Source: Burkholderia sp. Ax-1719 (GTDB lineage Bacteria > Pseudomonadota > Gammaproteobacteria > Burkholderiales > Burkholderiaceae). Taken from it: a stretch of 64,000 nucleotides of DNA. Positions 51,949 to 58,512 of this stretch are shown in pieces. Position numbers and translations under genes: made by a program. How positions within the stretch are numbered: position 1 is the first letter of the stretch; every line of letters starts with the position of its first letter. A model generated the notes under the pieces. The model was not told the DNA's origin and did not search any database. It saw only the letters and a list, made by a program, of their open reading frames with translations. The DNA lies in the NCBI RefSeq assembly GCF_011753055.1, contig NZ_VWWJ01000008.1:186001-250000 (forward strand), written 5' to 3'.

Positions 51949-53201
51949 GCGGTGAGCGTGACGCGCGCGAAGCGACGCTTGCCAACCTGCACGATGAACT
52001 CGCCCGCTTCGACCTTCAGGCCCTTGTCGGACACGGTGGCGCCGTCGATCTTCACGCCGCCCTGCTCGATATTGCGCAGCGCTTCGCTGGTCGACGGCAC
52101 GAGGCCGGCTTGCTTGAGCAACTGGCCGATCGCGAGCGGCGCGCCCGCCAGCGTGACCGCCGGGATATCGTCCGGCACGCCGCCCTTGGCGCGGTGGTTG
52201 AAGTCTTCGAGCGCGCGTTCGGCGTCGATCTGCGAGTGGAAGCGCGCGACGATTTCCTGCGCGAGCAGCACCTTGAAATCACGCGGATTGCGGCCCGCTT
52301 CGATCTCACGCTTGAAGCCTTCGATCTCGTCCAGCGGACGGAACGACAGCAGCGTGAAATAACGCCACATCAGCGTGTCCGAAATCGACATCAGCTTGCC
52401 GAACATATCGTTGGGCTTTTCGCTGATGCCGACGTAGTTGTTCTTCGACTTCGACATCTTTTCGACGCCGTCGAGGCCTTCGAGCAGCGGCATCGTCAAG
52501 ATGCACTGCTGTTCCTGGCCGTACTGCTTCTGCAGTTCGCGCCCGACCAGCAGGTTGAACTTCTGGTCCGTGCCGCCGAGTTCCAGATCCGCATTGAGCG
52601 CGACCGAGTCGTAACCCTGCATCAGCGGATAGAGGAATTCGTGGATCGAGATAGGCACGCCGCCCTGGAAGCGCTTGGTGAAATCCTCGCGCTCCAGAAT
52701 GCGCGCGACCGTGTAGCGCGACGCCAGCTTGATCATGCCGTCGGCGCCGAGCGGCATCGACCATTCGCTGTTGTAGCGGATTTCGGTCTTTTCGCGATCG
52801 AGCACCAGTGCGGCTTGTTCGAAGTACGTCCTGGCGTTCGATTCGATCTGTTCGCGCGTGAGCGGCGGACGCGTGGCGTTACGGCCCGACGGGTCGCCGA
52901 TCAGCGAGGTGAAGTCGCCAATCAGGAAGATCACGTTGTGGCCGAGATCCTGAAGCTGGCGCATCTTGTTGAGCACGACCGTGTGGCCGATATGGATGTC
53001 GGGCGCGGTCGGATCGAGGCCCAGCTTGATGCGCAGCGGCTTGCCAGTGGCGGCGCTCTTCGCGAGCTTTTGCTGGAATTCTTCTTCGATCAGCAGTTCG
53101 TCCACGCCGCGCTTCGTGACGGCAAGCGCGTGACGAACTTCGTCGGTGACCGGAAAGGCGTCTTTTGCGCCGCTGCTGTTGGGAGTGGAGTCGGTGCTCA
53201 T
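51945..53201 (-). CDS. tyrS: Tyrosyl-tRNA synthetase TyrS
   Basis: Class I synthetase, 418 residues, TyrZ-like in sequence. The HIGH motif is PDIHIGHTVVLNKMRQ and the KMSKS loop is GVEKMSKSKNNYVG; a C-terminal S4 RNA-binding domain (EALRNIEQGGVKIDGATVSD) is present. The N-terminal 30 residues are a polar lead. Translationally coupled to dtd. The intergenic region upstream holds no clear promoter. Confidence 0.96.
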   Translation of the reverse strand: MSTDSTPNSSGAKDAFPVTDEVRHALAVTKRGVDELLIEEEFQQKLAKSAATGKPLRIKLGLDPTAPDIHIGHTVVLNKMRQLQDLGHNVIFLIGDFTSLIGDPSGRNATRPPLTREQIESNARTYFEQAALVLDREKTEIRYNSEWSMPLGADGMIKLASRYTVARILEREDFTKRFQGGVPISIHEFLYPLMQGYDSVALNADLELGGTDQKFNLLVGRELQKQYGQEQQCILTMPLLEGLDGVEKMSKSKNNYVGISEKPNDMFGKLMSISDTLMWRYFTLLSFRPLDEIEGFKREIEAGRNPRDFKVLLAQEIVARFHSQIDAERALEDFNHRAKGGVPDDIPAVTLAGAPLAIGQLLKQAGLVPSTSEALRNIEQGGVKIDGATVSDKGLKVEAGEFIVQVGKRRFARVTLTA

Positions 53202-53349
53202 GCTTCGATCGGTTCGATGTCGTTAAGTCGGTGTCTAGACCGGGATTTTACGTGATTCGACACGCCGGGCCGAGGTTTGGGGGAGTTTGCGTGCGCGGGG
53301 TTGCCGATGCGTGCTAATTACCGCGCTCAAGGACGCACCCAAGGCACAC

Positions 53350-53676
53350 TCAAGGCCGAACAGCGGGCTCCACGCGCGGCATGCCTTTAGCGCGCACCTG
53401 CCAGAGGTCGTAGGCGGCCTGCTGCGCGAGCCAGAGATCGGCTCGCGCGCCGTTTTCCGCGCCTAGCCACTGTTCGAGCCGCAGCGCCATTTCCGGCGAA
53501 ATGCCGGCGCGTCCATTGAGCACGCGCGACAACGCCACACGCGTGACGCCTAGCTGAGCCGCGGCATCGGTCACCGTCAGGCCGAGTTCGGGAAGAATGT
53601 CTTCGCGCAGCGTCTCGCCCGGATGCGGCGGATTGTGCATACGGATCACGCCGCGGGTTTCGTTGGTTTCCTTCAT
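53350..53676 (-). CDS. higA: HigA-type antitoxin (copy 2)
   Basis: 108-residue Xre-type antitoxin with HNPPHPGETLREDILP, a helix-turn-helix (VTDAAAQLGVTRVALSRVLN) and the LWLAQQAAYDLWQV tail. It follows its toxin gene by 15 bases. An alternative start at the Met of MHNPPHPGE (12 residues in) is possible. Similar in layout to copy 1 but clearly diverged, especially at both ends. Confidence 0.92.
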   Translation of the reverse strand: MKETNETRGVIRMHNPPHPGETLREDILPELGLTVTDAAAQLGVTRVALSRVLNGRAGISPEMALRLEQWLGAENGARADLWLAQQAAYDLWQVRAKGMPRVEPAVRP

Positions 53677-53691
53677 CGTCCTCGCCCCTTT

Positions 53692-53970
53692 TCAGTGGTA
53701 GTCGTGGTAATCGACCAGCAGCGCATCGCCGCGCTCGAACAGGAACGTCAGCCGCCAGTTGGCGTTCACGCTGACCGCGTGATGGCCGTGGAGACTGCCT
53801 TCCAGCGCGTGGCAACGCCAGCCGACGACGTTCATGTCGTCCGGCGTCTGCGCCTCGTCGAGCCGCGCCAATTGACGCCGCAAGCGCGGTACGTGATCGG
53901 GCCGAATGCCCGCCTTGTTGCCTGTGAAGAAGAAATCCCGCAGGCCTTTGTGCTTCCACGACTTGATCAT
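53692..53970 (-). CDS. higB: HigB-type mRNA interferase toxin (copy 2)
   Basis: 92-residue HigB toxin from ATG 53970: MIKSWKHKGLRDFFFTGNKAG at the start and NANWRLTFLFERGDALLVDYHDYH at the end (core WRLTF retained). Same length as copy 1 and aligning without gaps at about 60 percent identity, so the pairs share ancestry but are not a recent duplication. The longer frame to 54075 would include the operator and is rejected. Confidence 0.93.
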   Translation of the reverse strand: MIKSWKHKGLRDFFFTGNKAGIRPDHVPRLRRQLARLDEAQTPDDMNVVGWRCHALEGSLHGHHAVSVNANWRLTFLFERGDALLVDYHDYH

Positions 53971-54028
53971 GGTTCCCCGGATGGTGCGGATAGTGCGGTT
54001 GGATGAAAGGCCGCAGTGCATCCGGGTG

Positions 54029-54054
54029 TGTATAGCGTATCGCCTCACTATACA
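54029..54054. promoter_or_regulatory. Operator palindrome of higBA copy 2
   Basis: TGTATAG (54029-54035) and CTATACA (54048-54054) are perfect complements with 12 bases between, about 60 bases upstream of higB. Both arms contain TATA-type -10-like sequences (minus TATAGT), consistent with HigA repressing its own promoter. Confidence 0.6.
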
Positions 54055-54258
54055 AATCGACGCAATCCAGGTCAATCACAGCCGGTGCATCGATTGATCC
54101 CGCTCAAACGTCTCGCCCCGAAATGCCCACGAGCCATGCTCATCAGCTTCCCATTCCACACCGCGCGCCACAACTGACCGTTCGGCTTACGCCGAACAGC
54201 CATTGCCCCGATAATCACCTTCGACATCCCTTCCTCGCATTTACGACAGGAGCACAAC

Positions 54259-55416
54259 GTGGCGGCACGCGACGCACAGAAAGATGAGAGCGCACACCCG
54301 GGCGATGGCGTGTATTTCGGTCTGATGTCCGGCACCAGCATGGATGGCGTGGACGGCATCGCCGTGCGTTTCGAGCAGGGTCAGCGGCCGGTCGTGCTGG
54401 CCGAGGCGTTCGTCGGCTTTGCGCAGGGCTTGCGCGAGGCGCTCTTCTCGCTGCAGCAACCCGGCGAAAACGAAATCGAGCGCGCCTGCCTCGCGGGCAA
54501 TGCCCTCGCCGCGCGCTACGCGGTCTGCTGCCACGAGTTGCTGCGCGCCGGCAATCTGTCCGCCGATGAAGTCCGCGCGATTGGCGCGCATGGCCAGACC
54601 ATCCGCCATCGGCCCGAAAAGGGCTTCACGGTGCAGATCCAGAATCCCGCGCTGCTCGCCGAACTCGCACACATCGACGTGATCGCCGATTTCCGCAGCC
54701 GCGACGTGGCCTCGGGCGGCCAGGGCGCGCCGCTCGTGCCGGCGTTTCACGCGACGATTTTCGGCTCGCAGGAAGAGACACGCGTGGTCTGCAATCTGGG
54801 CGGCATCAGCAATATCACGGTTTTGAGCGCCACTGGCGCGGTGCGCGGTTTCGATTGCGGCCCAGCCAACGCCCTGCTCGATCTCTGGGCCGAGCGCCAT
54901 CTGGGCAAGCCTTACGACGAGAACGGCCATTTCGCCGCGAGCGGCAATCTGCATCAACCGCTGCTGAACGTACTGCTCGACGAACCGTTCTTCGAGCAGC
55001 AGCCGCCCAAGAGCACGGGGCGCGATCTGTTCAACGCGCAATGGCTCGACGACAAGCTCAAGGGTTTCGAATCGCTCACGCCGGCCGATGTGCAGGCCAC
55101 GCTCGTCGCCTTGACGGCGGTCAGCGTTGCCCGCGAAATCGAGCGTCATGCAGGTGACTGCCGCGCGGTCTATGTGTGCGGCGGTGGTGCGCGCAATCCC
55201 GCGCTGATGGAAGCGCTGCAGAAGGCGCTGGAAACGGGCGGCGTGGCAGGCGTGCCGGTCATGACGACCGAGGCGCTGGGCGTGCCGCCACAGCAAGTCG
55301 AGCCGCTCGCCTTTGCCTGGCTGGCGATGCGCTGCGTGGCGCGCGAGCCGGGCAATCTTCCGGCTGTCACGGGCGCGGCGGGCGAACGCGTGCTCGGCGC
55401 GATCTATCCGCGCTGA
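54259..55416 (+). CDS. anmK: Anhydro-N-acetylmuramic acid kinase AnmK
   Basis: Peptidoglycan-recycling kinase that hydrolyses and phosphorylates 1,6-anhydro-MurNAc to MurNAc-6-phosphate. The 385-residue protein has YFGLMSGTSMDGVDGIAV (phosphate loop), GAHGQTIRHRP, VADFRSRDVASGGQGAPLVP and NLGGISNITVL. The initiator is GTG at 54259, with AGGAG eight bases upstream. The first 18 residues are a polar lead. A terminator follows. Confidence 0.95.
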   Translation: MAARDAQKDESAHPGDGVYFGLMSGTSMDGVDGIAVRFEQGQRPVVLAEAFVGFAQGLREALFSLQQPGENEIERACLAGNALAARYAVCCHELLRAGNLSADEVRAIGAHGQTIRHRPEKGFTVQIQNPALLAELAHIDVIADFRSRDVASGGQGAPLVPAFHATIFGSQEETRVVCNLGGISNITVLSATGAVRGFDCGPANALLDLWAERHLGKPYDENGHFAASGNLHQPLLNVLLDEPFFEQQPPKSTGRDLFNAQWLDDKLKGFESLTPADVQATLVALTAVSVAREIERHAGDCRAVYVCGGGARNPALMEALQKALETGGVAGVPVMTTEALGVPPQQVEPLAFAWLAMRCVAREPGNLPAVTGAAGERVLGAIYPR

Positions 55417-55451
55417 CTCTGAATCGCTTCAATTTAAGCGAAGTACAAATG

Positions 55452-55478
55452 AAAAACGGGGCCGAAGCCCCGTTTTTT
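55452..55478. terminator. Bidirectional terminator anmK / erpA
   Basis: Stem ACGGGGC (55456-55462) / GCCCCGT (55467-55473), loop CGAA, A5 on the left and T6 on the right, between convergent genes. Confidence 0.92.
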
Positions 55479-55498
55479 GTTACCGCTTGCCGGTTCGA

Positions 55499-55864
55499 TC
55501 AGACCGAGAACGACGAGCCGCAACCGCAGGTGGTCGAGGCGTTCGGGTTCTTGATGACGAACTGCGCGCCATTTAGATCGTCCTTGTAGTCGATCTCAGC
55601 GCCGACGAGGTACTGGTAGCTCATCGAGTCGATCAGCAGATCGACGCCGTTCTTGGTCATCACGGTGTCGTCTTCGTTGACGGTCTCGTCAAACGTAAAA
55701 CCGTACTGGAAGCCCGAGCAGCCGCCGCCTTGCACGAACACGCGCAGCTTCAGCTCCGGGTTGCCTTCCTCGTCGATCAGTTGCTTGACCTTGTCAGCCG
55801 CTGCGTCGGTAAAAACGAAGGGACCGGGCATTTCAGTCACGGGGGTCTCGGTGACAGCGTTCAT
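55499..55864 (-). CDS. erpA: Iron-sulfur cluster insertion protein ErpA
   Basis: A-type carrier that delivers Fe-S clusters to apoproteins. The 121-residue protein keeps the three cluster cysteines: Cys49 in VQGGGCSGFQYG and Cys113/Cys115 in TTCGCGSSF near the C-terminus. The N-terminal 14 residues (MNAVTETPVTEMPG) are an extra polar lead relative to E. coli ErpA (114). GGAG precedes the ATG. It is separated from rpsI by a terminator and an unusual inverted repeat, so it has its own promoter. Confidence 0.95.
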   Translation of the reverse strand: MNAVTETPVTEMPGPFVFTDAAADKVKQLIDEEGNPELKLRVFVQGGGCSGFQYGFTFDETVNEDDTVMTKNGVDLLIDSMSYQYLVGAEIDYKDDLNGAQFVIKNPNASTTCGCGSSFSV

Positions 55865-55894
55865 TCGAACTCTCCAAAAAAGCTTCTAGCCGCT

Positions 55895-55900
55895 ATTGTA
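55895..55900 (-). promoter_or_regulatory. Possible -10 box of erpA
   Basis: Minus-strand TACAAT, 30 bases ahead of the erpA ATG. The -35 region is poor, consistent with an activator-dependent or weak promoter. Confidence 0.4.
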
Positions 55901-55947
55901 GGGCTGTTCCTGAGATCGTGCTTAAGCCCAGGAAATCAAGGGTTTCT

Positions 55948-55994
55948 CGCCACTTGTTTGACTCACATCTTAAATATAAGTCAAACAAGTGGCG
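55948..55994. repeat. Perfect 16-bp inverted repeat upstream of erpA
   Basis: CGCCACTTGTTTGACT (55948-55963) and its exact complement (55979-55994) flank a 15-base AT-rich loop. No T run follows on either strand, so it is not a standard terminator. It sits between the rpsI terminator and the erpA promoter region. Confidence 0.9.
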
Positions 55995-56009
55995 CTTCTC
56001 ATAAACGAA

Positions 56010-56045
56010 AAAACCGCCTGGCGCATTCCTGCGCGAGGCGGTTTT
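56010..56045 (-). terminator. Terminator of rplM-rpsI
   Basis: Long stem AAAACCGCCT (56010-56019) / AGGCGGTTTT (56036-56045) with an inner GCGCA/TGCGC stem after one mismatch. On the minus strand a T run follows, ending the ribosomal protein transcript 50 bases after rpsI. Confidence 0.92.
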
Positions 56046-56094
56046 GCAGCAGCCATGTGCTTCCGCGAAGAGCACATGAACCACAAAGCGCAAA

Positions 56095-56487
56095 TTAACG
56101 CTTCGAGAACTGCTTGCGGCGACGTGCCTTGTGGAAACCGACCTTCTTACGTTCCACTTCACGTGCGTCACGCGTAACGAAGCCAGCCTTCGACAGTTCC
56201 GGCTTCAGCGTTGCGTCGTAGTCCATCAGCGCGCGCGTGATGCCGTGGCGAACTGCACCAGCCTGGCCGGTTTCGCCGCCGCCGTTCACGTTCACCTTGA
56301 TGTCGAACGTTGCGCCGTGGTTCGTGAGTTCCAGCGGTTGACGCACGATCATCAGCGACGTTTCGCGCGAGAAGTAGTCGGCGATAGGCTTGCCGTTGAC
56401 GATGATGTCGCCCTTGCCAGCCTTGATGAAGACACGTGCGACTGCGCTCTTGCGGCGGCCCGTACCGTAATTCCAGTTACCGATCAT
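56095..56487 (-). CDS. rpsI: 30S ribosomal protein S9
   Basis: 130 residues, same as E. coli S9. It has NYGTGRRKSAVARVFIK at the start, GGGETGQAGAVRHGITRAL in the middle and the RRRKQFSKR tail whose last residues reach the P-site tRNA. ATG lies 11 bases after rplM; the two form the standard operon. Confidence 0.98.
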   Translation of the reverse strand: MIGNWNYGTGRRKSAVARVFIKAGKGDIIVNGKPIADYFSRETSLMIVRQPLELTNHGATFDIKVNVNGGGETGQAGAVRHGITRALMDYDATLKPELSKAGFVTRDAREVERKKVGFHKARRRKQFSKR

Positions 56488-56498
56488 GTGGGCTCCCC

Positions 56499-56927
56499 TT
56501 AGATCTCGAGCGCCTTCGGCTGTTGAGCCGAGTGCGGATGCGTTGCGTCTGCGTAGACCTTGAGCTTCTTGATCATCGCGTAGCCCAGGGGGCCCTTCGG
56601 CAGCATGCCCTTGACAGCCTTCTCGAGCGCGCGGCCCGGGAAGCGTTCTTGCATCTTGCCAAACGTCGTTTCGTAGATACCGCCCGGGTAGCCCGAGTGA
56701 CGGTAGTACTTCTTGTCGGTCGTTTTATTGCCCGTGACCTTCAGCTTGCCGGCGTTAATGATGACGATGAAATCACCAGTGTCGACGTGCGGAGTGAACT
56801 CAGGCTTGTGCTTGCCGCGAAGACGGCGCGCCACTTCGCTGGCGACACGGCCGAGAACCTTATCCGTCGCGTCAATCACGTACCATTCGCGCTGCACTTC
56901 ATGTGCCTTGGCGGAAAAAGTCTTCAT
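56499..56927 (-). CDS. rplM: 50S ribosomal protein L13
   Basis: 142 residues from ATG 56927, identical in length to E. coli L13, with MKTFSAKAHEVQREWYVIDA and GMLPKGPLGYAMIKKLKVY. It is first in rplM-rpsI. A strong promoter lies about 150 bases upstream, leaving a long structured leader. In E. coli this operon is feedback-regulated by L13; the same is possible here. Confidence 0.98.
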   Translation of the reverse strand: MKTFSAKAHEVQREWYVIDATDKVLGRVASEVARRLRGKHKPEFTPHVDTGDFIVIINAGKLKVTGNKTTDKKYYRHSGYPGGIYETTFGKMQERFPGRALEKAVKGMLPKGPLGYAMIKKLKVYADATHPHSAQQPKALEI

Positions 56928-57012
56928 GATCGATCCAAAAAATAACTTGTGCCCTGATTCGGTCCTGCTTGTGTGATGGCACTCGTTGGCGCCGGCGCAG
57001 GCTCTCCCTGGT

Positions 57013-57045
57013 CCGGATTGCCCCGCAGTGATGCGAAGCAATCGG
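57013..57045 (-). promoter_or_regulatory. Structured leader hairpin of rplM
   Basis: Within the rplM leader, GATTGC (57016-57021) pairs with GCAATC (57038-57043) and an inner CGCA (57024-57027) pairs with TGCG (57032-57035) around a four-base loop; outer CCG/CGG pairs extend the stem with one bulge. A candidate site for L13 autoregulation, by analogy only. Confidence 0.45.
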
Positions 57046-57077
57046 CTTCCCCGCGGGCATGATGCGGGAAACCTAAG

Positions 57078-57107
57078 ATTATAAAGGGAAATTTGGCGGA
57101 GCGTCAA
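57078..57107 (-). promoter_or_regulatory. Sigma70 promoter of rplM-rpsI
   Basis: Minus-strand -35 TTGACG (57102-57107), 18-base spacer, -10 TATAAT (57078-57083). Start predicted near 57071, giving a leader of about 145 bases. This is the best consensus promoter I see in the window, fitting a ribosomal protein operon. Confidence 0.85.
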
Positions 57108-57162
57108 AGTTTCTGTGCCGAAGGCGCTGGCCGGGGCAAAACGGACGCAAAACACACAGACG

Positions 57163-57193
57163 AAAAAAAGCCCAAGCGCGTTTGCTCGGGCTT
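57163..57193 (-). terminator. Terminator of the candidate sRNA
   Basis: AAGCCC (57168-57173) / GGGCTT (57188-57193), one A-C mismatch, AGC/GCT inner pairs and a six-base loop; on the minus strand it is followed by seven T. On plus no T run follows. Confidence 0.85.
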
Positions 57194-57256
57194 AATCCAC
57201 TCTTTGGAGGAGGGTGGAGGAGACATGCTGAGGTGTCGTGAAGCACGACAACCAAT
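57163..57256 (-). ncRNA. Candidate small RNA with anti-Shine-Dalgarno blocks
   Basis: Predicted transcript of about 94 bases. From the 5-prime end: a 7-bp hairpin (57244-57250 with 57234-57240, three-base loop), then about 40 bases with little self-pairing that contain CTCCTCC twice, and a rho-independent terminator (57168-57193) ending in T7. A promoter with 17-bp spacing lies directly upstream. No minus-strand gene exists upstream to need this terminator. CUCCUCC is complementary to Shine-Dalgarno sequences, so base-pairing with mRNA start regions is likely. Expression and targets are unproven. Confidence 0.6.
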
Positions 57257-57263
57257 GGAGATA

Positions 57264-57292
57264 ACTATACCGATCGACCTTGTGCGACGCAA
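57264..57292 (-). promoter_or_regulatory. Promoter of the candidate sRNA
   Basis: Minus-strand -35 TTGCGT (57287-57292), exactly 17 bases, -10 TATAGT (57264-57269, five of six consensus). The predicted start is near 57256. Confidence 0.65.
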
Positions 57293-57585
57293 GAGAATTC
57301 GCATTGTGAATACATAAACCATAATATGAAATTCATGCGCCAGATACGAATTCGAAAATTATGATTAAAAATCATCGTGTTAGCGAGAATGCAGGCTTTT
57401 CACGCTTCGCTCCGCTAGAGCGAAACCCCTAATTGCGGAAGGGAAATTCCCTTGCGATCGCGCTTTCGCGTCGCAACATTCAAGCGGAGCGCATGATCGG
57501 CATGCGCCATGTCCCCCCGGACATACCAGTACGACGCGGGCTACAATGCCCGCTGAATCGAGATAATTTGCGCAGGGGCAAACGC

Positions 57586-58008
57586 ATGGAAGTCAAAGTA
57601 AGCTGGATGGGTCAGGATGGCATGGCATTCGCCGCCGAAACGGGCAGCGGCCATCTGGTCAACATGGACGGCGCCCCGGAAGGCGGCGGTCACAACCTCG
57701 CGCCGCGCCCGATGGAAATGGTGCTGCTCGGCACCGGCGGCTGCACGGCGTATGACGTGGTGCTGATCCTGAAGAAGAGCCGTCAGGAAGTGAGCGGCTG
57801 CAACGTCACGCTCAAGGCCGAACGCGCGAGCGAAGATCCCAAGGTCTTCACGAAGATCCACTTCCACTTCACCGTGACGGGCAAGAACCTCAACCCGGCC
57901 ACAGTGGAACGCGCGATCAACCTGTCGCACGACAAGTACTGCTCGGCGTCGATCATGATCGGCAAGACTGCCGAAATCACGCATTCGTTCGAGATCGTCG
58001 CGGTTTAA
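57586..58008 (+). CDS. OsmC-family peroxiredoxin-like protein
   Basis: 140-residue OsmC/Ohr-fold protein from ATG 57586 (MEVKVSWMGQDGMAFAAE). Two conserved cysteines of the family are present, in LLGTGGCTAYDVV and in LSHDKYCSASIM, so thiol peroxidase activity is plausible. The sequence is closer to the YhfA-type branch than to Ohr. TACAAT 38 bases upstream is a likely -10. The longer frame to 57433 runs through palindromic intergenic DNA and is rejected. Confidence 0.9.
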   Translation: MEVKVSWMGQDGMAFAAETGSGHLVNMDGAPEGGGHNLAPRPMEMVLLGTGGCTAYDVVLILKKSRQEVSGCNVTLKAERASEDPKVFTKIHFHFTVTGKNLNPATVERAINLSHDKYCSASIMIGKTAEITHSFEIVAV

Positions 58009-58025
58009 AAGCGCCATCGGAAAAG

Positions 58026-58066
58026 AAAAAGCCGGCGCGGTTCTCGATGAACCGCGCCGGCTTTTT
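58026..58066. terminator. Bidirectional terminator osmC-like / rnpB
   Basis: Perfect 13-bp stem GCCGGCGCGGTTC (58031-58043) / GAACCGCGCCGGC (58049-58061) with loop TCGAT, A5 before and T5 after; it serves both the OsmC-like gene and rnpB. Confidence 0.95.
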
Positions 58067-58079
58067 GCATGAATGAGCT

Positions 58080-58490
<411 letters not shown>

Positions 58491-58498
58491 GAGGCGCG

Positions 58499-58504
58499 AT
58501 ATTA
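58499..58504 (-). promoter_or_regulatory. -10 box of rnpB
   Basis: Minus-strand TAATAT ends eight bases before the predicted 5-prime end of rnpB, the right distance. The matching -35 would fall inside the 3-prime end of the DUF3025 gene and is GC-rich. Confidence 0.5.
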
Positions 58505-58512
58505 GCACGCCT

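Larger units (their letters stand above)
56928..57585. other. 658-base intergenic region rplM / osmC
   Basis: Longest gene-free stretch of the window. It holds the rplM leader and promoter (to 57107), the candidate sRNA and its promoter (57163-57292), an AT-rich zone (about 57295-57375) with palindrome ATGATT-AAA-AATCAT (57361-57375), a hairpin TTCGCTC/GAGCGAA (57406-57424), the palindrome AAGGGAA-A-TTCCCTT (57439-57453), and TACAAT (57542-57547), the likely -10 of the osmC-like gene. Confidence 0.7.

Noticed and set aside
54072..54227. Minus-strand 51-codon frame upstream of anmK, with GAGGAAGGG before its ATG
   Set aside because: No recognisable family, a weakly spaced ribosome binding site and less biased codon use than real genes here; a hairpin lies within it. 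Not enough support.
57225..57317. Plus-strand 30-codon frame with a GGAGGAG ahead of it, opposite the sRNA
   Set aside because: The purine block is the complement of the anti-SD segment; promoter and terminator point to the minus strand. Kept as the alternative explanation to test.
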